Assembly (NCBI GenBank): GCA_902776665.1
Contig: CACYQZ010000012.1
Span: forward strand, 1-58,173
DNA from: an uncultured Prevotellaceae bacterium
Lineage (GTDB): Bacteria; Bacteroidota; Bacteroidia; Bacteroidales; Bacteroidaceae
Length of the DNA: 58,173 nucleotides
Direction: 5' to 3'
Of this stretch, positions 16,261-24,408 are shown in pieces. Numbering within the stretch: the first letter of the stretch is position 1; each line of letters starts with the position of its first letter. Both the position numbers and the translations under genes were made by a program. Below the pieces are notes generated by a model. It saw nothing but the letters and a program-made list of their open reading frames with translations, did not search any database and had not been told where the DNA came from.

Positions 16261-16989
16261 AAAAACGCTTATTTCATAAAGTAACCAAATCGGCAGCGAC
16301 ACGATAATGAGCGTGAAGGCGTCGGTGGTCGGTGTGATGATGGCTGCCACGATGAGGATGACAACGACGGCGTGGCGACGATAATCGCGCATCAACTGCC
16401 GATTGAGCAGTCCCATCCGTCCGAGAATCCAGCAAACGACGGGCAGTTCAAACACCAATCCCATCACAAGGCTCATCGCAATGAGCGTGTCGATGTACGA
16501 CTGAAGCGTCAGCATATTCGCCACGTCGGCACTGACTTGATACGTACCCAGAAATTTCACCGTCAGCGGGAAAATCAGGCAGTAGTTCAACAGCGTTCCG
16601 ATGGCGAACATCACGTAGGCACTGCCCACGATTAGCACGGCATAGCGACGTTCGCGCTCGTAAAGGGCTGGTGAAACGAAAGCGAAAATCTGATAGAGCA
16701 CATAGGGCGACGCGACGAGCAATCCGGCGTAAATTGCCACCTTCAGGTGAATCATAAACTGCTCGGTCAGCCCCGTATTCATCAGTCCGACGCTAAACGG
16801 CTCGACACCCATCAGCCGAAAGGTGAAGAAGTCGCTCGAGCGCGGTGCCAGCACGATGTCGAACAGCGTTTCCTTGAAACTGAACGCCACGATGCCAACC
16901 ACGCCGACCACCGCCAGACAACGCAAAATCCGCGTCCGCAGTTCGTCCAAATGGTCCCAAAACGATGCCACTTCCGTATCACGGCTCAT
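16246..16989 (-). CDS. tatC: Sec-independent protein translocase subunit TatC
   Basis: A 247-residue six-helix inner-membrane protein that recognises twin-arginine signals. The N-terminal block SFWDHLDELRTRILRCL is the TatC signal-recognition signature. YVLYQIFAFVSPALYERERR and the conserved Glu in FELPVVCWILGRMG are also present. It overlaps tatA by 11 bp (translational coupling) and lies upstream of two iron-sulphur proteins with Tat-type signals. No tatB is visible, as is usual for Bacteroidetes where TatA can serve alone. Confidence 0.96.
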   Translation of the reverse strand: MSRDTEVASFWDHLDELRTRILRCLAVVGVVGIVAFSFKETLFDIVLAPRSSDFFTFRLMGVEPFSVGLMNTGLTEQFMIHLKVAIYAGLLVASPYVLYQIFAFVSPALYERERRYAVLIVGSAYVMFAIGTLLNYCLIFPLTVKFLGTYQVSADVANMLTLQSYIDTLIAMSLVMGLVFELPVVCWILGRMGLLNRQLMRDYRRHAVVVILIVAAIITPTTDAFTLIIVSLPIWLLYEISVFTIKN

Positions 16990-17170
16990 CCTTCTTCGTT
17001 TCCTTTTTCTCGTCCAGTTTCAGGTCGTCCTCGACCTCTTTCATTCCGTCCTTAAAACTCTTCACGCCCTTTCCCAAGCCCTTCATCAGTTCGGGAATCT
17101 TCCTTCCGCCGAAAACGAGCAGGATAATGAACGCGATGACTAATAGTTCAGGTACTCCAATTCCAAACAT
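16979..17170 (-). CDS. tatA: Sec-independent protein translocase subunit TatA/E
   Basis: A 63-residue protein with the classic TatA layout. A short periplasmic tip and membrane helix (GVPELLVIAFIILLVFGG) lead to the FGGRKIPELMKGLGKGVKSF hinge and amphipathic helix, then a charged tail. It forms the translocation pore with TatC. It is the first gene of the Tat unit and has a TAnnTTTG box at 17218-17225. Confidence 0.95.
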   Translation of the reverse strand: MFGIGVPELLVIAFIILLVFGGRKIPELMKGLGKGVKSFKDGMKEVEDDLKLDEKKETKKDEP

Positions 17171-17217
17171 AATTATAATTGATAAGATTGTTCGACAAAT
17201 TTCTATTTAATTCCTCG

Positions 17218-17225
17218 CAAATGTA
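17218..17225 (-). promoter_or_regulatory. -7 promoter box for the tatA operon
   Basis: The minus strand reads TACATTTG. It lies 47 bases upstream of the tatA ATG. Confidence 0.5.
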
Positions 17226-17340
17226 GTTATTTTTTTTGAACGAAACAAGATTTTTTACATTTTTTTAGATTTTTCGCACTTGAAAAAAATTCTTCTCGTC
17301 ATTTTCATCGTTTTTGTTTTGTCGATTCAGAATTTTTGCG

Positions 17341-17348
17341 TAAATTTG
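17341..17348 (+). promoter_or_regulatory. -7 promoter box of the MFS transporter gene
   Basis: TAAATTTG lies only 6 bases before the ATG at 17355, so the mRNA would begin at or next to the start codon. It also rules against the upstream TTG start at 17280. Confidence 0.55.
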
Positions 17349-17354
17349 CAGGTT

Positions 17355-18719
17355 ATGAATACAAGAAATTCGACCCTAAGACGTTGGATTGTGATGGTCA
17401 TCGTGTCGTTCGCGATGATGACCGGCTACGTGTTTTGGGACATCGTGTCGCCCCTTTCCACCACGCTGAAAGCCCCGCTCGACGAGGGCGGAATGGCGTG
17501 GACGGCGGCGGAATACGGCTTTTATGCCGGTTCGTACAGCATTTTCAACATCTTCCTGCTGATGCTGTTTTTCGGCGGTGTCATTCTCGACAAGTGCGGC
17601 ATCCGCTTCACGGGCATTCTCGCCACAGGAATGATGCTCGGCGGTGCGGCGGTGAATTGGTTGGCGCTCTCGCATATCGTTCCGACAACCTACGTCGAAA
17701 TGCCGTTCACATTTTTCGGCCTGATTCCCGAACATTTGAAGACGCAAGTGCTCGTTTCGGCGATGGGTTTCGGACTGTTTGGCGTCGGTTGCGACATCAC
17801 AGGCATCACCGTCTCGAAAGTCATCACGAAATGGTTCACGGGTCACGAACTCGCCTCGGCAATGGGGCTTCAAGTGGCGATGGCGCGACTCGGAACGGCC
17901 TCGGCCATCAGCCTCAGTCCGCTCATCGCACAGAATTATGGTCTTTCCGCGTCGCTGCTCGTCGGCGCACTGCTGTTGTTGGCAGGATTTCTGATGTTCA
18001 TTGTCTATACGTTGATGGACAAATCGGAGAAAACCGAGGGCGAAAAAAAGGACTTTTCACTGACGAAAAACCTCTCGCGACTCGCCACGAACAAAGGCTA
18101 TTGGCTCATTGCGCTGCTCTGCGTGCTGTTTTACACGAGCATCCGCCCGTTCCTCAAATTCGCCACCGACGTACTCGTCAATAAATACGGCATCGACCCC
18201 GTCACGGCGGCGTGGATTGTGTCGCTGCTACCCTACGGAACCATCGTTCTCACGCCACTTTTCGGCTCGGTTTACGACCGCATCGGACGCGGTGCCACGC
18301 TGATGCTCGTCGGTTGTGCGCTCGTGTTCGTTTGTCACGTCGTTTTGGCACTTCCGATGGCGAATGCGACGTGGTTTGCTACGGCAGTGATGGTGCTGCT
18401 CGGTGTGGCGTTTTCGCTCGTTCCGAGTGCGATGTGGCCCAGTGTTCCGAAACTCGTTCCGATTGAGCAACTCGGCACAGCCTACAGCATCATCTATTTC
18501 ATTCAAAACATCGGACTGATGCTTGCGCCGATGTACATTGGCAACATCATCGACGACTACACCTCGCCCGACGGCCACGTCGATGTCACCGTTCCGATGT
18601 CCGTCTTCGCGCTGTTTGCCCTCGCCTCAGTCGCGGTCGCCGCCCTGCTTCTCTATGTCGATCGGCGCGAGGATTATGGGTTGGAAAAATCAAATATAAA
18701 ATCGGAAAAAGGAAAATAA
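17355..18719 (+). CDS. major facilitator superfamily transporter
   Basis: A 454-residue protein with about twelve membrane helices. The loop VYDRIGRGATLMLVG (~305) is the MFS motif between helices 8 and 9. The fold resembles the OxlT/nitrate-nitrite-porter side of the MFS, but I cannot name a substrate. I chose the start at 17355 from the adjacent promoter and because the helix beginning RRWIVMVIVSFAMMTGYVF then sits at the usual N-terminal position. The next gene is another transporter with its own promoter, so the two may serve related nutrients. Confidence 0.87.
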   Translation: MNTRNSTLRRWIVMVIVSFAMMTGYVFWDIVSPLSTTLKAPLDEGGMAWTAAEYGFYAGSYSIFNIFLLMLFFGGVILDKCGIRFTGILATGMMLGGAAVNWLALSHIVPTTYVEMPFTFFGLIPEHLKTQVLVSAMGFGLFGVGCDITGITVSKVITKWFTGHELASAMGLQVAMARLGTASAISLSPLIAQNYGLSASLLVGALLLLAGFLMFIVYTLMDKSEKTEGEKKDFSLTKNLSRLATNKGYWLIALLCVLFYTSIRPFLKFATDVLVNKYGIDPVTAAWIVSLLPYGTIVLTPLFGSVYDRIGRGATLMLVGCALVFVCHVVLALPMANATWFATAVMVLLGVAFSLVPSAMWPSVPKLVPIEQLGTAYSIIYFIQNIGLMLAPMYIGNIIDDYTSPDGHVDVTVPMSVFALFALASVAVAALLLYVDRREDYGLEKSNIKSEKGK

Positions 18720-18734
18720 TTGCGAGAAATTTTG

Positions 18735-18742
18735 TATCTTTG
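18735..18742 (+). promoter_or_regulatory. -7 promoter box of the kelch-symporter fusion gene
   Basis: TATCTTTG lies 26 bases before the ATG at 18769. A GTG at 18757 is also possible as start but gives a poorer signal peptide. Confidence 0.5.
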
Positions 18743-18768
18743 CAAGTGAAATAAAAGTGGATAACGAT

Positions 18769-21420
18769 ATGAAACGATTGAAATTAGCGACAATTTTCGC
18801 GCTGGCGGCGATGCTGGCGGTGAGTTGCGGAAGCAAAAACAACGAAAAGAAGTTTAACGAATTTGAATTGCACGAAGTGCCGCAGTTGGCGGTGGGCGAC
18901 AGCGTGCAGGGTGTGGCTGCGCCGTTTGCAGGTGTTTTGGGAAGCGACCTTGTCGTGGCTGGTGGCTGCAATTTTCCCGAAATTCCGGCTGCAGAAGGCG
19001 GCGTGAAACGCTTTTATGCCGAGGTTTTCGCACTCGACCTAAGCGACCCGCACGGCTGGTTGAAACTGGGCGAACTGCCGAAACCATTGGCCTACGGCGC
19101 GACGGTTGCCGTGCCCGAGGGATTGGTTTGCATCGGTGGAACGAGCGACGGAAAAACATCGGAAAGCGCTGTTTTTCTGCTCACTTCCCAAAACCTCAAA
19201 ACCTCGAAACCTCAAAGTCTTCCACCCCTGCCCGTTGGCCTCGACCAACACGCCGCCGTCTATGACAACGGCACGATTTATGTCGCTGGCGGACAGTGCG
19301 ACGGCAAGCCCAATCACTCGATTTTCGCTTTGGAATATGGTAAAAATGCAAAAAATTGGGTCGAGATGTTCCAAACGACGGACGACGAGGCTCGTTTGCA
19401 GCCCTGTCTGGTGGTTCAGAACGGCGAAATTGGTCAGGAATTGTATCTTTTCGGCGGTTTCGACCCTGCAACAAAGAAATGTAGCGAAAAGGGAATCGCG
19501 TGGAATCTGAAAACGAAAACCGCGAAATTCATCCCCCAAAATTCAAAATTGCCAATCGGCGAAGCCGAAAATTCAACATTCAACATTCAACATTCAACCT
19601 TCTCCCTCGTCGGCGCCACTGCCCTGCCCTGCGGAGCCAACAACATCCTGTTTTTCGGCGGTGTGAACAAGCAGGTTTTCGAGTCGGCACTGCAAAATCC
19701 GCAGCCCGACTACCTCACGCACGAGCCCGACTGGTATCAGTTCCGCGAGTCGCTGCTCGTCTATAACACCATCACGGGCGCGTGGTCGTCGCAGTTTGCC
19801 GACAAACGGCTGGCACGTGCCGGATCCGCCGTCGTGAAAGGCAGCGAAGCCAATACGTTCTACATCATCAACGGCGAACTCAAGCCCGGCATCCGCTCGG
19901 CTGAAGCGTCGAAACTCACCATCAGTTACACGGCGAAATTCGGCCTGCTCAACTGGATTGTGCTCGTCGTCTATCTCATCGCAATGCTGCTGCTCGGCTA
20001 CTATTTTATGAAACAGGAATCAGGCTCGGAAGACTTCTTCAAAGGCGGCAACCGCATTCCGTGGTGGGCGGCAGGCATCAGTATTTTCGCCACGATGCTC
20101 TCGGCCATCACTTATATGTCGATTCCGGCAAAGGCATATATGACCGACTGGACCTACTACCCGATGCAGATTTGCATTCTCATCGTGTCGTTCCCCGTCA
20201 TCAAGTATTTCCTGCCGTTTTTCCGCCGTCTGAACGTCACAACCGCCTACGAATACCTCGAACACCGCTTTTCCTACGCCATCCGACTGATGGCATCCGT
20301 GCTGTTCATCGTGTTTATGGTCGCTCGAATGGCGTTGGTGTTGTTCCTGCCGTCGCTTGCTATGACTGCCGTCACGGGCATCGACATCTACCTTTGCATC
20401 GTCGTGATGGCCGTCGTCACCATCGTCTATTGCACGATGGGCGGTGTCGAGGCGGTGGTTTGGGGCGATGTTGTGCAAGGCATCATCCTCGTCGGAGGTG
20501 CTTTCCTCGCCGCTGGCTACCTGATTCTGAACACGGGCAGCGGAGCGTCGGATTTCTTCCAAATCGCCACTGCCAACGACAAATTCCGCCTGTTCAACTG
20601 GTCGTTCGACTATCGCACGGCCACGTTCTGGGTGGTGATTCTCGGCGGATTGGCCAATAATTTGATTTCCTACACGAGCGACCAAACCGTCATTCAGCGT
20701 TATCTGACGACAAAAGACGAGCGTTCTGCCGCCCGAAGCATTTTGACGAATGGAATGATGTCGGTCATCGTCACCATCGCGTTTTTCACCATCGGAACCG
20801 GCCTCTACACCTTCTACCAGACCCATCCGACGGGCACCGACCTGACGATGCAGAAGACCGACGCCATTTTCCCGTTCTTTATGATGAGCCAACTGCCCGC
20901 AGGCATCGCCGGACTGCTCATTGCAGCCGTTTTCGCCGCCACGATGTCCACGATTTCCTCGAATATCAACTCGATTTCGACCGCCTTCACCGTCGATATT
21001 TGGAAGAAAGCAAGACCGAACATCAGCGACAAGGCAACCGTGCGAACCGCCCGTGTCACAGGCATTGTCGCCGGTCTGATTGGTATGGTAATTGCCATTT
21101 TGATGGCCACGATGAACATCCAGTCGCTGCTCGACTATTTCAACACGATTCTCGGTCTGCTTTCCGGTGCCGTCGGCGGACTGTTCCTGATGGGAATTTT
21201 CTTCCCACGCATCGGCGCACGCGCTGCATTCATCGGCTTCCTCGCAGGCACGGCCACCGTCTTCTGGATGAATTTCTACACGACGGCCAACTTCCTGCTC
21301 TTCGGCTTCACGGCCATCGCCGTGAGTGTTGTCGTAGCACTGATTTTCTCGATGTTTTGGCCCGAAAAACGACCACTGAAAGGTTTTACGTGGGTGACGA
21401 GGCCCGAGGAAAAAGGATAA
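18769..21420 (+). CDS. lipoprotein-kelch (cyclically permuted mutarotase-like) / sodium:solute symporter fusion
   Basis: An 883-residue two-part protein. The N-terminus is a lipoprotein signal with lipobox LAVSC (C20). Residues ~30-375 form a kelch-like propeller (repeats such as LGSDLVVAGGCNF, IYVAGGQCDG, LYLFGGFDP, NILFFGGVN), similar to the NanM-like permuted mutarotases. Residues ~385-883 are a sodium:solute symporter of about 13 helices (DFFKGGNRIPWWAAGIS, YCTMGGVEAVVWGDVVQ, SDQTVIQRYL). The periplasmic propeller would present the sugar anomer to the symporter; sialic acid is the precedent, but the substrate is not proven here. Two in-frame tandem arrays lie in the propeller (19190-19221 and 19571-19598). 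The neighbouring sugar kinase is 11 kb away. Confidence 0.87.
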   Translation: MKRLKLATIFALAAMLAVSCGSKNNEKKFNEFELHEVPQLAVGDSVQGVAAPFAGVLGSDLVVAGGCNFPEIPAAEGGVKRFYAEVFALDLSDPHGWLKLGELPKPLAYGATVAVPEGLVCIGGTSDGKTSESAVFLLTSQNLKTSKPQSLPPLPVGLDQHAAVYDNGTIYVAGGQCDGKPNHSIFALEYGKNAKNWVEMFQTTDDEARLQPCLVVQNGEIGQELYLFGGFDPATKKCSEKGIAWNLKTKTAKFIPQNSKLPIGEAENSTFNIQHSTFSLVGATALPCGANNILFFGGVNKQVFESALQNPQPDYLTHEPDWYQFRESLLVYNTITGAWSSQFADKRLARAGSAVVKGSEANTFYIINGELKPGIRSAEASKLTISYTAKFGLLNWIVLVVYLIAMLLLGYYFMKQESGSEDFFKGGNRIPWWAAGISIFATMLSAITYMSIPAKAYMTDWTYYPMQICILIVSFPVIKYFLPFFRRLNVTTAYEYLEHRFSYAIRLMASVLFIVFMVARMALVLFLPSLAMTAVTGIDIYLCIVVMAVVTIVYCTMGGVEAVVWGDVVQGIILVGGAFLAAGYLILNTGSGASDFFQIATANDKFRLFNWSFDYRTATFWVVILGGLANNLISYTSDQTVIQRYLTTKDERSAARSILTNGMMSVIVTIAFFTIGTGLYTFYQTHPTGTDLTMQKTDAIFPFFMMSQLPAGIAGLLIAAVFAATMSTISSNINSISTAFTVDIWKKARPNISDKATVRTARVTGIVAGLIGMVIAILMATMNIQSLLDYFNTILGLLSGAVGGLFLMGIFFPRIGARAAFIGFLAGTATVFWMNFYTTANFLLFGFTAIAVSVVVALIFSMFWPEKRPLKGFTWVTRPEEKG
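19190..19221. repeat. 8-bp tandem array (AAAACCTC) in frame in the kelch domain
   Basis: Units AAAACCTC, AAAACCTC, GAAACCTC, AAAGTCTT. The encoded loop reads QNLKTSKPQSL, between propeller strands. Confidence 0.8.
19571..19598. repeat. 7-bp tandem array (ATTCAAC) in frame in the kelch domain
   Basis: Four perfect ATTCAAC units. The encoded segment reads STFNIQHSTF, an extra loop before the strand SLVGATALP. Confidence 0.92.
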
Positions 21421-21424
21421 GGAA

Positions 21425-22366
21425 TTACAACTGCTGAAAACGAGTGCGAAGTCCCTCGACATCGAGTCTGTTGCCGATGAAAGTCAACTGGGATTTCGGC
21501 TCTTTTTCGTCGGCTCCGATGATGGCGTAAAGGTTGTCGGCGAGGTCGAAACGCAGGTATTCAGCCCCGACGAGGACGACGCCTTTCGCACGGGGAATGT
21601 AGCCGAAGCGACCACGAAGAACGTCTTCGAGCAATATAATCAGTTCGGCAAGCGACGAAAGCGCGACATTTTTCAGCGTGATTTGTTGCGGTTGCCCAAG
21701 ATTTTGGGCGACGTCGTTCAAGGAATAGCCGAGGCTTCTTTTCCGATATTCAGGGGTTTTGACGACTTTTTTTGCCAATTCCGAACCTTCAAAAAGGGCA
21801 TTCCACCAAGCATCGTCCATCTTCGAATAATGCGAGGAAATGATTTCGGCATCAGCGTTGATGGCGCGAATTTGCTCCGTCACCCGCTGCAAAAGTTCTG
21901 GCGATTCGTTTTCCGACTTCGAGAAAACGATTTTCGAGGCGTGTTTGACCTGATCGGTGTAGATTTCGGGAAATTCCTTGAGATAGGAGTTGATGGACCT
22001 CGGCGCAAGCACCAACACCGACGGAAGCAGCGCGATTCGCTCGTATTCGATTCGGCGGATGCTGCTGAGAATGTTTCCGAGTTTCCCGACTCCTGTCGGT
22101 TCAATGACAAGGTATTCGGGATCCATTGCTGCAGAAATGGAAAGGACGGTATTGACGAAGGAATCTTTCTTCGTACAACACACGCACCCTTCCATAAATT
22201 CCAGTATCTCAAGAGCGCCGCCCCCGGAAAGGGAGCGGCTGTCGAGATCGTTGTCGCCGTATTCGTTTTCGAGGATTACAGGTTGTTTCTTCGTGCGCCT
22301 GATCAGTTCTTTGATGAACGTGGTCTTTCCGGCACCCAGAAAACCCGATACGACGAGGATTTTCAT
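21425..22366 (-). CDS. COG0523/CobW-family GTPase, putative metallochaperone
   Basis: A 313-residue G3E-family GTPase. It has Walker A GFLGAGKTTF at the N-terminus, the metal-binding signature GCVCC (~60), and VIEPTGVGKL as switch/Walker B region. The guanine-specificity motif, normally NKxD, reads SKSE here (FSKSENES). The C-terminal CobW domain spans ~215-313. Family members insert or supply zinc, cobalt or nickel to client proteins. The gene starts 6 bp after the stop of a zinc alcohol dehydrogenase gene on the same strand, so that enzyme is an obvious client candidate. Confidence 0.87.
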   Translation of the reverse strand: MKILVVSGFLGAGKTTFIKELIRRTKKQPVILENEYGDNDLDSRSLSGGGALEILEFMEGCVCCTKKDSFVNTVLSISAAMDPEYLVIEPTGVGKLGNILSSIRRIEYERIALLPSVLVLAPRSINSYLKEFPEIYTDQVKHASKIVFSKSENESPELLQRVTEQIRAINADAEIISSHYSKMDDAWWNALFEGSELAKKVVKTPEYRKRSLGYSLNDVAQNLGQPQQITLKNVALSSLAELIILLEDVLRGRFGYIPRAKGVVLVGAEYLRFDLADNLYAIIGADEKEPKSQLTFIGNRLDVEGLRTRFQQL

Positions 22367-22372
22367 TGTATT

Positions 22373-23431
22373 TTAAGCTAATCTGACGACGGGCTTGATG
22401 AGTTCAGCAGGCTTGTCCTTCATGATTTGAAGAGCCTCGGGGATGTACTCCCAACCGTCATAGATGTGGCTGGCCAAGAGACTGACATCGAGCTTTCCAG
22501 AAGCGACGAGCGCACCGAGTTTCTCCATGCGCAGACGTCCGCCCGGCATCAAACCGCCGTTGATTTGCTTGTGACCCATGCCTACGCCCCACTCCACACG
22601 CGGAATATTGATGTATTCGCCACTGCCAAGATAGTTGACATTACCGATTTTTCCGCCCGGTTTCAGTGAACGGATGGCCTCGTCGAACGTTTCGCACGTA
22701 CCACCGGCAATAATCACCTTGTCGAAGCCCTTACCATTGGTCATAGCGAGAGCCTGCTCGGAAATCGAACCATTTTTGTAGCTGATGAACTCGTCGGCAC
22801 CGTATTTTTTAGCAGCCTCGACGCAGTTCGGGCGCGTACCGACGGCCACGATGCGCGAAGCACCACGGAAAGAGGCAGCGGCAACGCTCATCAGACCAAC
22901 CGGACCAATGCCGATGACGAGCACCGTGTCGCCAAACTGCACGTCGGCCAGTTCAACGCCGTGGAAACCTGTCGGAACCATGTCAGACAGCATACAAGCA
23001 TCGACGGTGTTAATGTTTTCGGGCATGTGAGCGAGGTTTCCGTCGGCATCGTTCACGTGGAAATACTCGGAATCAAGACCGTCCTTAAAATTCGAGAACT
23101 TCCAACCAGCCAACATACCACCCGAGTGCATCGAGTAGCCTGCCTGAGCCTCAAGCGAGTTCCAATCAGGCGTGATGGCGGGTACGAGCACGCGGTCGCC
23201 CGGCTTGAAATCTTTTACACATTCACCCACTTCGACGACTTCGGCACAACCTTCGTGACCGAGAATCATGTTGCGGCGGTCGCCCACGGCGCCTTCCCAA
23301 ACGGTGTGAACGTCAGAAGTGCAAATCGCAATGGCAAGCGGTTTGCAAATCGCATCCATCGGCCCGGGCTTCGGAATGTCTTTTTCAATCCAGCCCACTT
23401 CGCCGATTTTAAGCATGGCAAATCCTTTCAT
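22373..23431 (-). CDS. NADP-dependent secondary (isopropanol-type) alcohol dehydrogenase, zinc enzyme
   Basis: A 352-residue medium-chain dehydrogenase that closely follows the Clostridium beijerinckii/Thermoanaerobacter secondary ADH pattern. It starts MKGFAMLKIGEVGWIE and has the catalytic zinc ligands C37, H59 and E60 (ICTSDVHT, ILGHEG) plus the later Asp in MLSDMVPTGFHG. The nucleotide fold is GIGPVGLMSVAAA and the NADP-type loop is VGTRPN. The structural-zinc cysteines of liver-type ADH are absent, as in this subgroup. It probably reduces ketones or aldehydes with NADPH. I chose the ATG at 23431 over 23473 by homology. A long leader (~120-160 nt) separates it from the -7 box at 23593. 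Confidence 0.92.
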   Translation of the reverse strand: MKGFAMLKIGEVGWIEKDIPKPGPMDAICKPLAIAICTSDVHTVWEGAVGDRRNMILGHEGCAEVVEVGECVKDFKPGDRVLVPAITPDWNSLEAQAGYSMHSGGMLAGWKFSNFKDGLDSEYFHVNDADGNLAHMPENINTVDACMLSDMVPTGFHGVELADVQFGDTVLVIGIGPVGLMSVAAASFRGASRIVAVGTRPNCVEAAKKYGADEFISYKNGSISEQALAMTNGKGFDKVIIAGGTCETFDEAIRSLKPGGKIGNVNYLGSGEYINIPRVEWGVGMGHKQINGGLMPGGRLRMEKLGALVASGKLDVSLLASHIYDGWEYIPEALQIMKDKPAELIKPVVRLA

Positions 23432-23592
23432 TTTTCCCATAACTTTTTCCATTTTTTGTGTGTTTTGCAGCACTTTTAGATTATTGATGTTGTTAATGAT
23501 CGTTACAGATTAGTTATCGTTTTTCGCCTTGTCTGACCCTTGCCAATGCCCTGTGCTGCATTAAAGAGAATGGCAAAAATCTTAAAGCGGTG

Positions 23593-23600
23593 CAAAGTTA
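23593..23600 (-). promoter_or_regulatory. -7 promoter box for the alcohol dehydrogenase/COG0523 unit
   Basis: The minus strand reads TAACTTTG. The leader to the start codon at 23431 is about 155 nt, the longest 5' leader in the window; I see no named riboswitch in it. Confidence 0.5.
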
Positions 23601-23665
23601 TTAAATAATCTTGAAAATTACACCATTTTTTCCATTTTTTTTCAAACTTTTTTCCATTTTTTTTC

Positions 23666-23673
23666 TACCTTTG
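23666..23673 (+). promoter_or_regulatory. -7 promoter box of the GH25 gene
   Basis: TACCTTTG lies 5 bases before the ATG at 23679, so the transcript is probably leaderless. Confidence 0.6.
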
Positions 23674-23678
23674 CACCC

Positions 23679-24371
23679 ATGAAACGAAAAATAGCACTAT
23701 ATTTCCTTCTTTTTACGGCTTCGCTACTCCATGCACAAGTCCAGTGTGAGGACACTTGCCAACACGTTCACGGCATCGACTTGAGCCATTATCAGGGCAA
23801 TGTTTTTTGGGAACATGTCGGCCAGGATGCCCACAATGCCTACGTCTATCTGAAGGCGACGGAGGGCGGCGACCGCATCGATCCGACATTCAAGAAGAAC
23901 ATCGACCTCGCCCATCGTCACGGGTTGAAGGTCGGTGCGTACCATTTCTATCGCCCCATCACCAACCAGCAGTTGCAACTGAAGAATTTCCGTGCGCAAT
24001 GTCGTCCGCAGGAACAAGATTTGATTCCGATGATCGACGTTGAGACCACCAACGGACTGCCCACGGCGCAGTTCTGCGACTCGCTTTTCAAGTTTTTGGA
24101 GATGGTCGAGCACGAATATCAGCAAAAACCTCTCGTCTATACGGGTGCGAATTTCTATGACAAACATCTGCAAGGAAAACTCGACCATTATCTGGTGATG
24201 ATTGCGCAATATACCGACTACGAACCCCGTTTGAAGGACAATCGCGACATCACGATGTGGCAATACACGGCGAAAGGTCGAATCCGCGGCGTGAACGGTT
24301 TTATTGACAAAAGTCGATTCATGGGGCGGCACAAACTTCGTGAAATTCGTTTCCGCCACTATGAAGAATAA
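23679..24371 (+). CDS. GH25-family muramidase (lysozyme), secreted
   Basis: A 230-residue exported protein with a signal peptide (MKRKIALYFLLFTASLLHAQ). A GH25 barrel follows with HGIDLSHYQGN (first catalytic-site Asp), AYVYLKATEGGDRIDPTF, VGAYHFYRP, IPMIDVETTNG (the Asp and Glu of the DxE pair) and a C-terminal WQYTAKGRIRGVNGFIDKS. It cleaves the MurNAc-GlcNAc bond of peptidoglycan. It has its own promoter. The zinc-ribbon protein gene follows after 37 bp and may be co-transcribed. Confidence 0.92.
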   Translation: MKRKIALYFLLFTASLLHAQVQCEDTCQHVHGIDLSHYQGNVFWEHVGQDAHNAYVYLKATEGGDRIDPTFKKNIDLAHRHGLKVGAYHFYRPITNQQLQLKNFRAQCRPQEQDLIPMIDVETTNGLPTAQFCDSLFKFLEMVEHEYQQKPLVYTGANFYDKHLQGKLDHYLVMIAQYTDYEPRLKDNRDITMWQYTAKGRIRGVNGFIDKSRFMGRHKLREIRFRHYEE

Positions 24372-24408
24372 TGTATTCACAGAAATAACTTAAAAATACA
24401 ACAAGAAT

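Noticed and set aside
20020-21462. 480-codon frame opposite the symporter half of the fusion
   Set aside because: Antisense of a conserved membrane domain, no signal or motif.
23474-23678. Additional tRNA or small gene
   Set aside because: No cloverleaf and no frame with a plausible start; only the two promoter boxes stand out.
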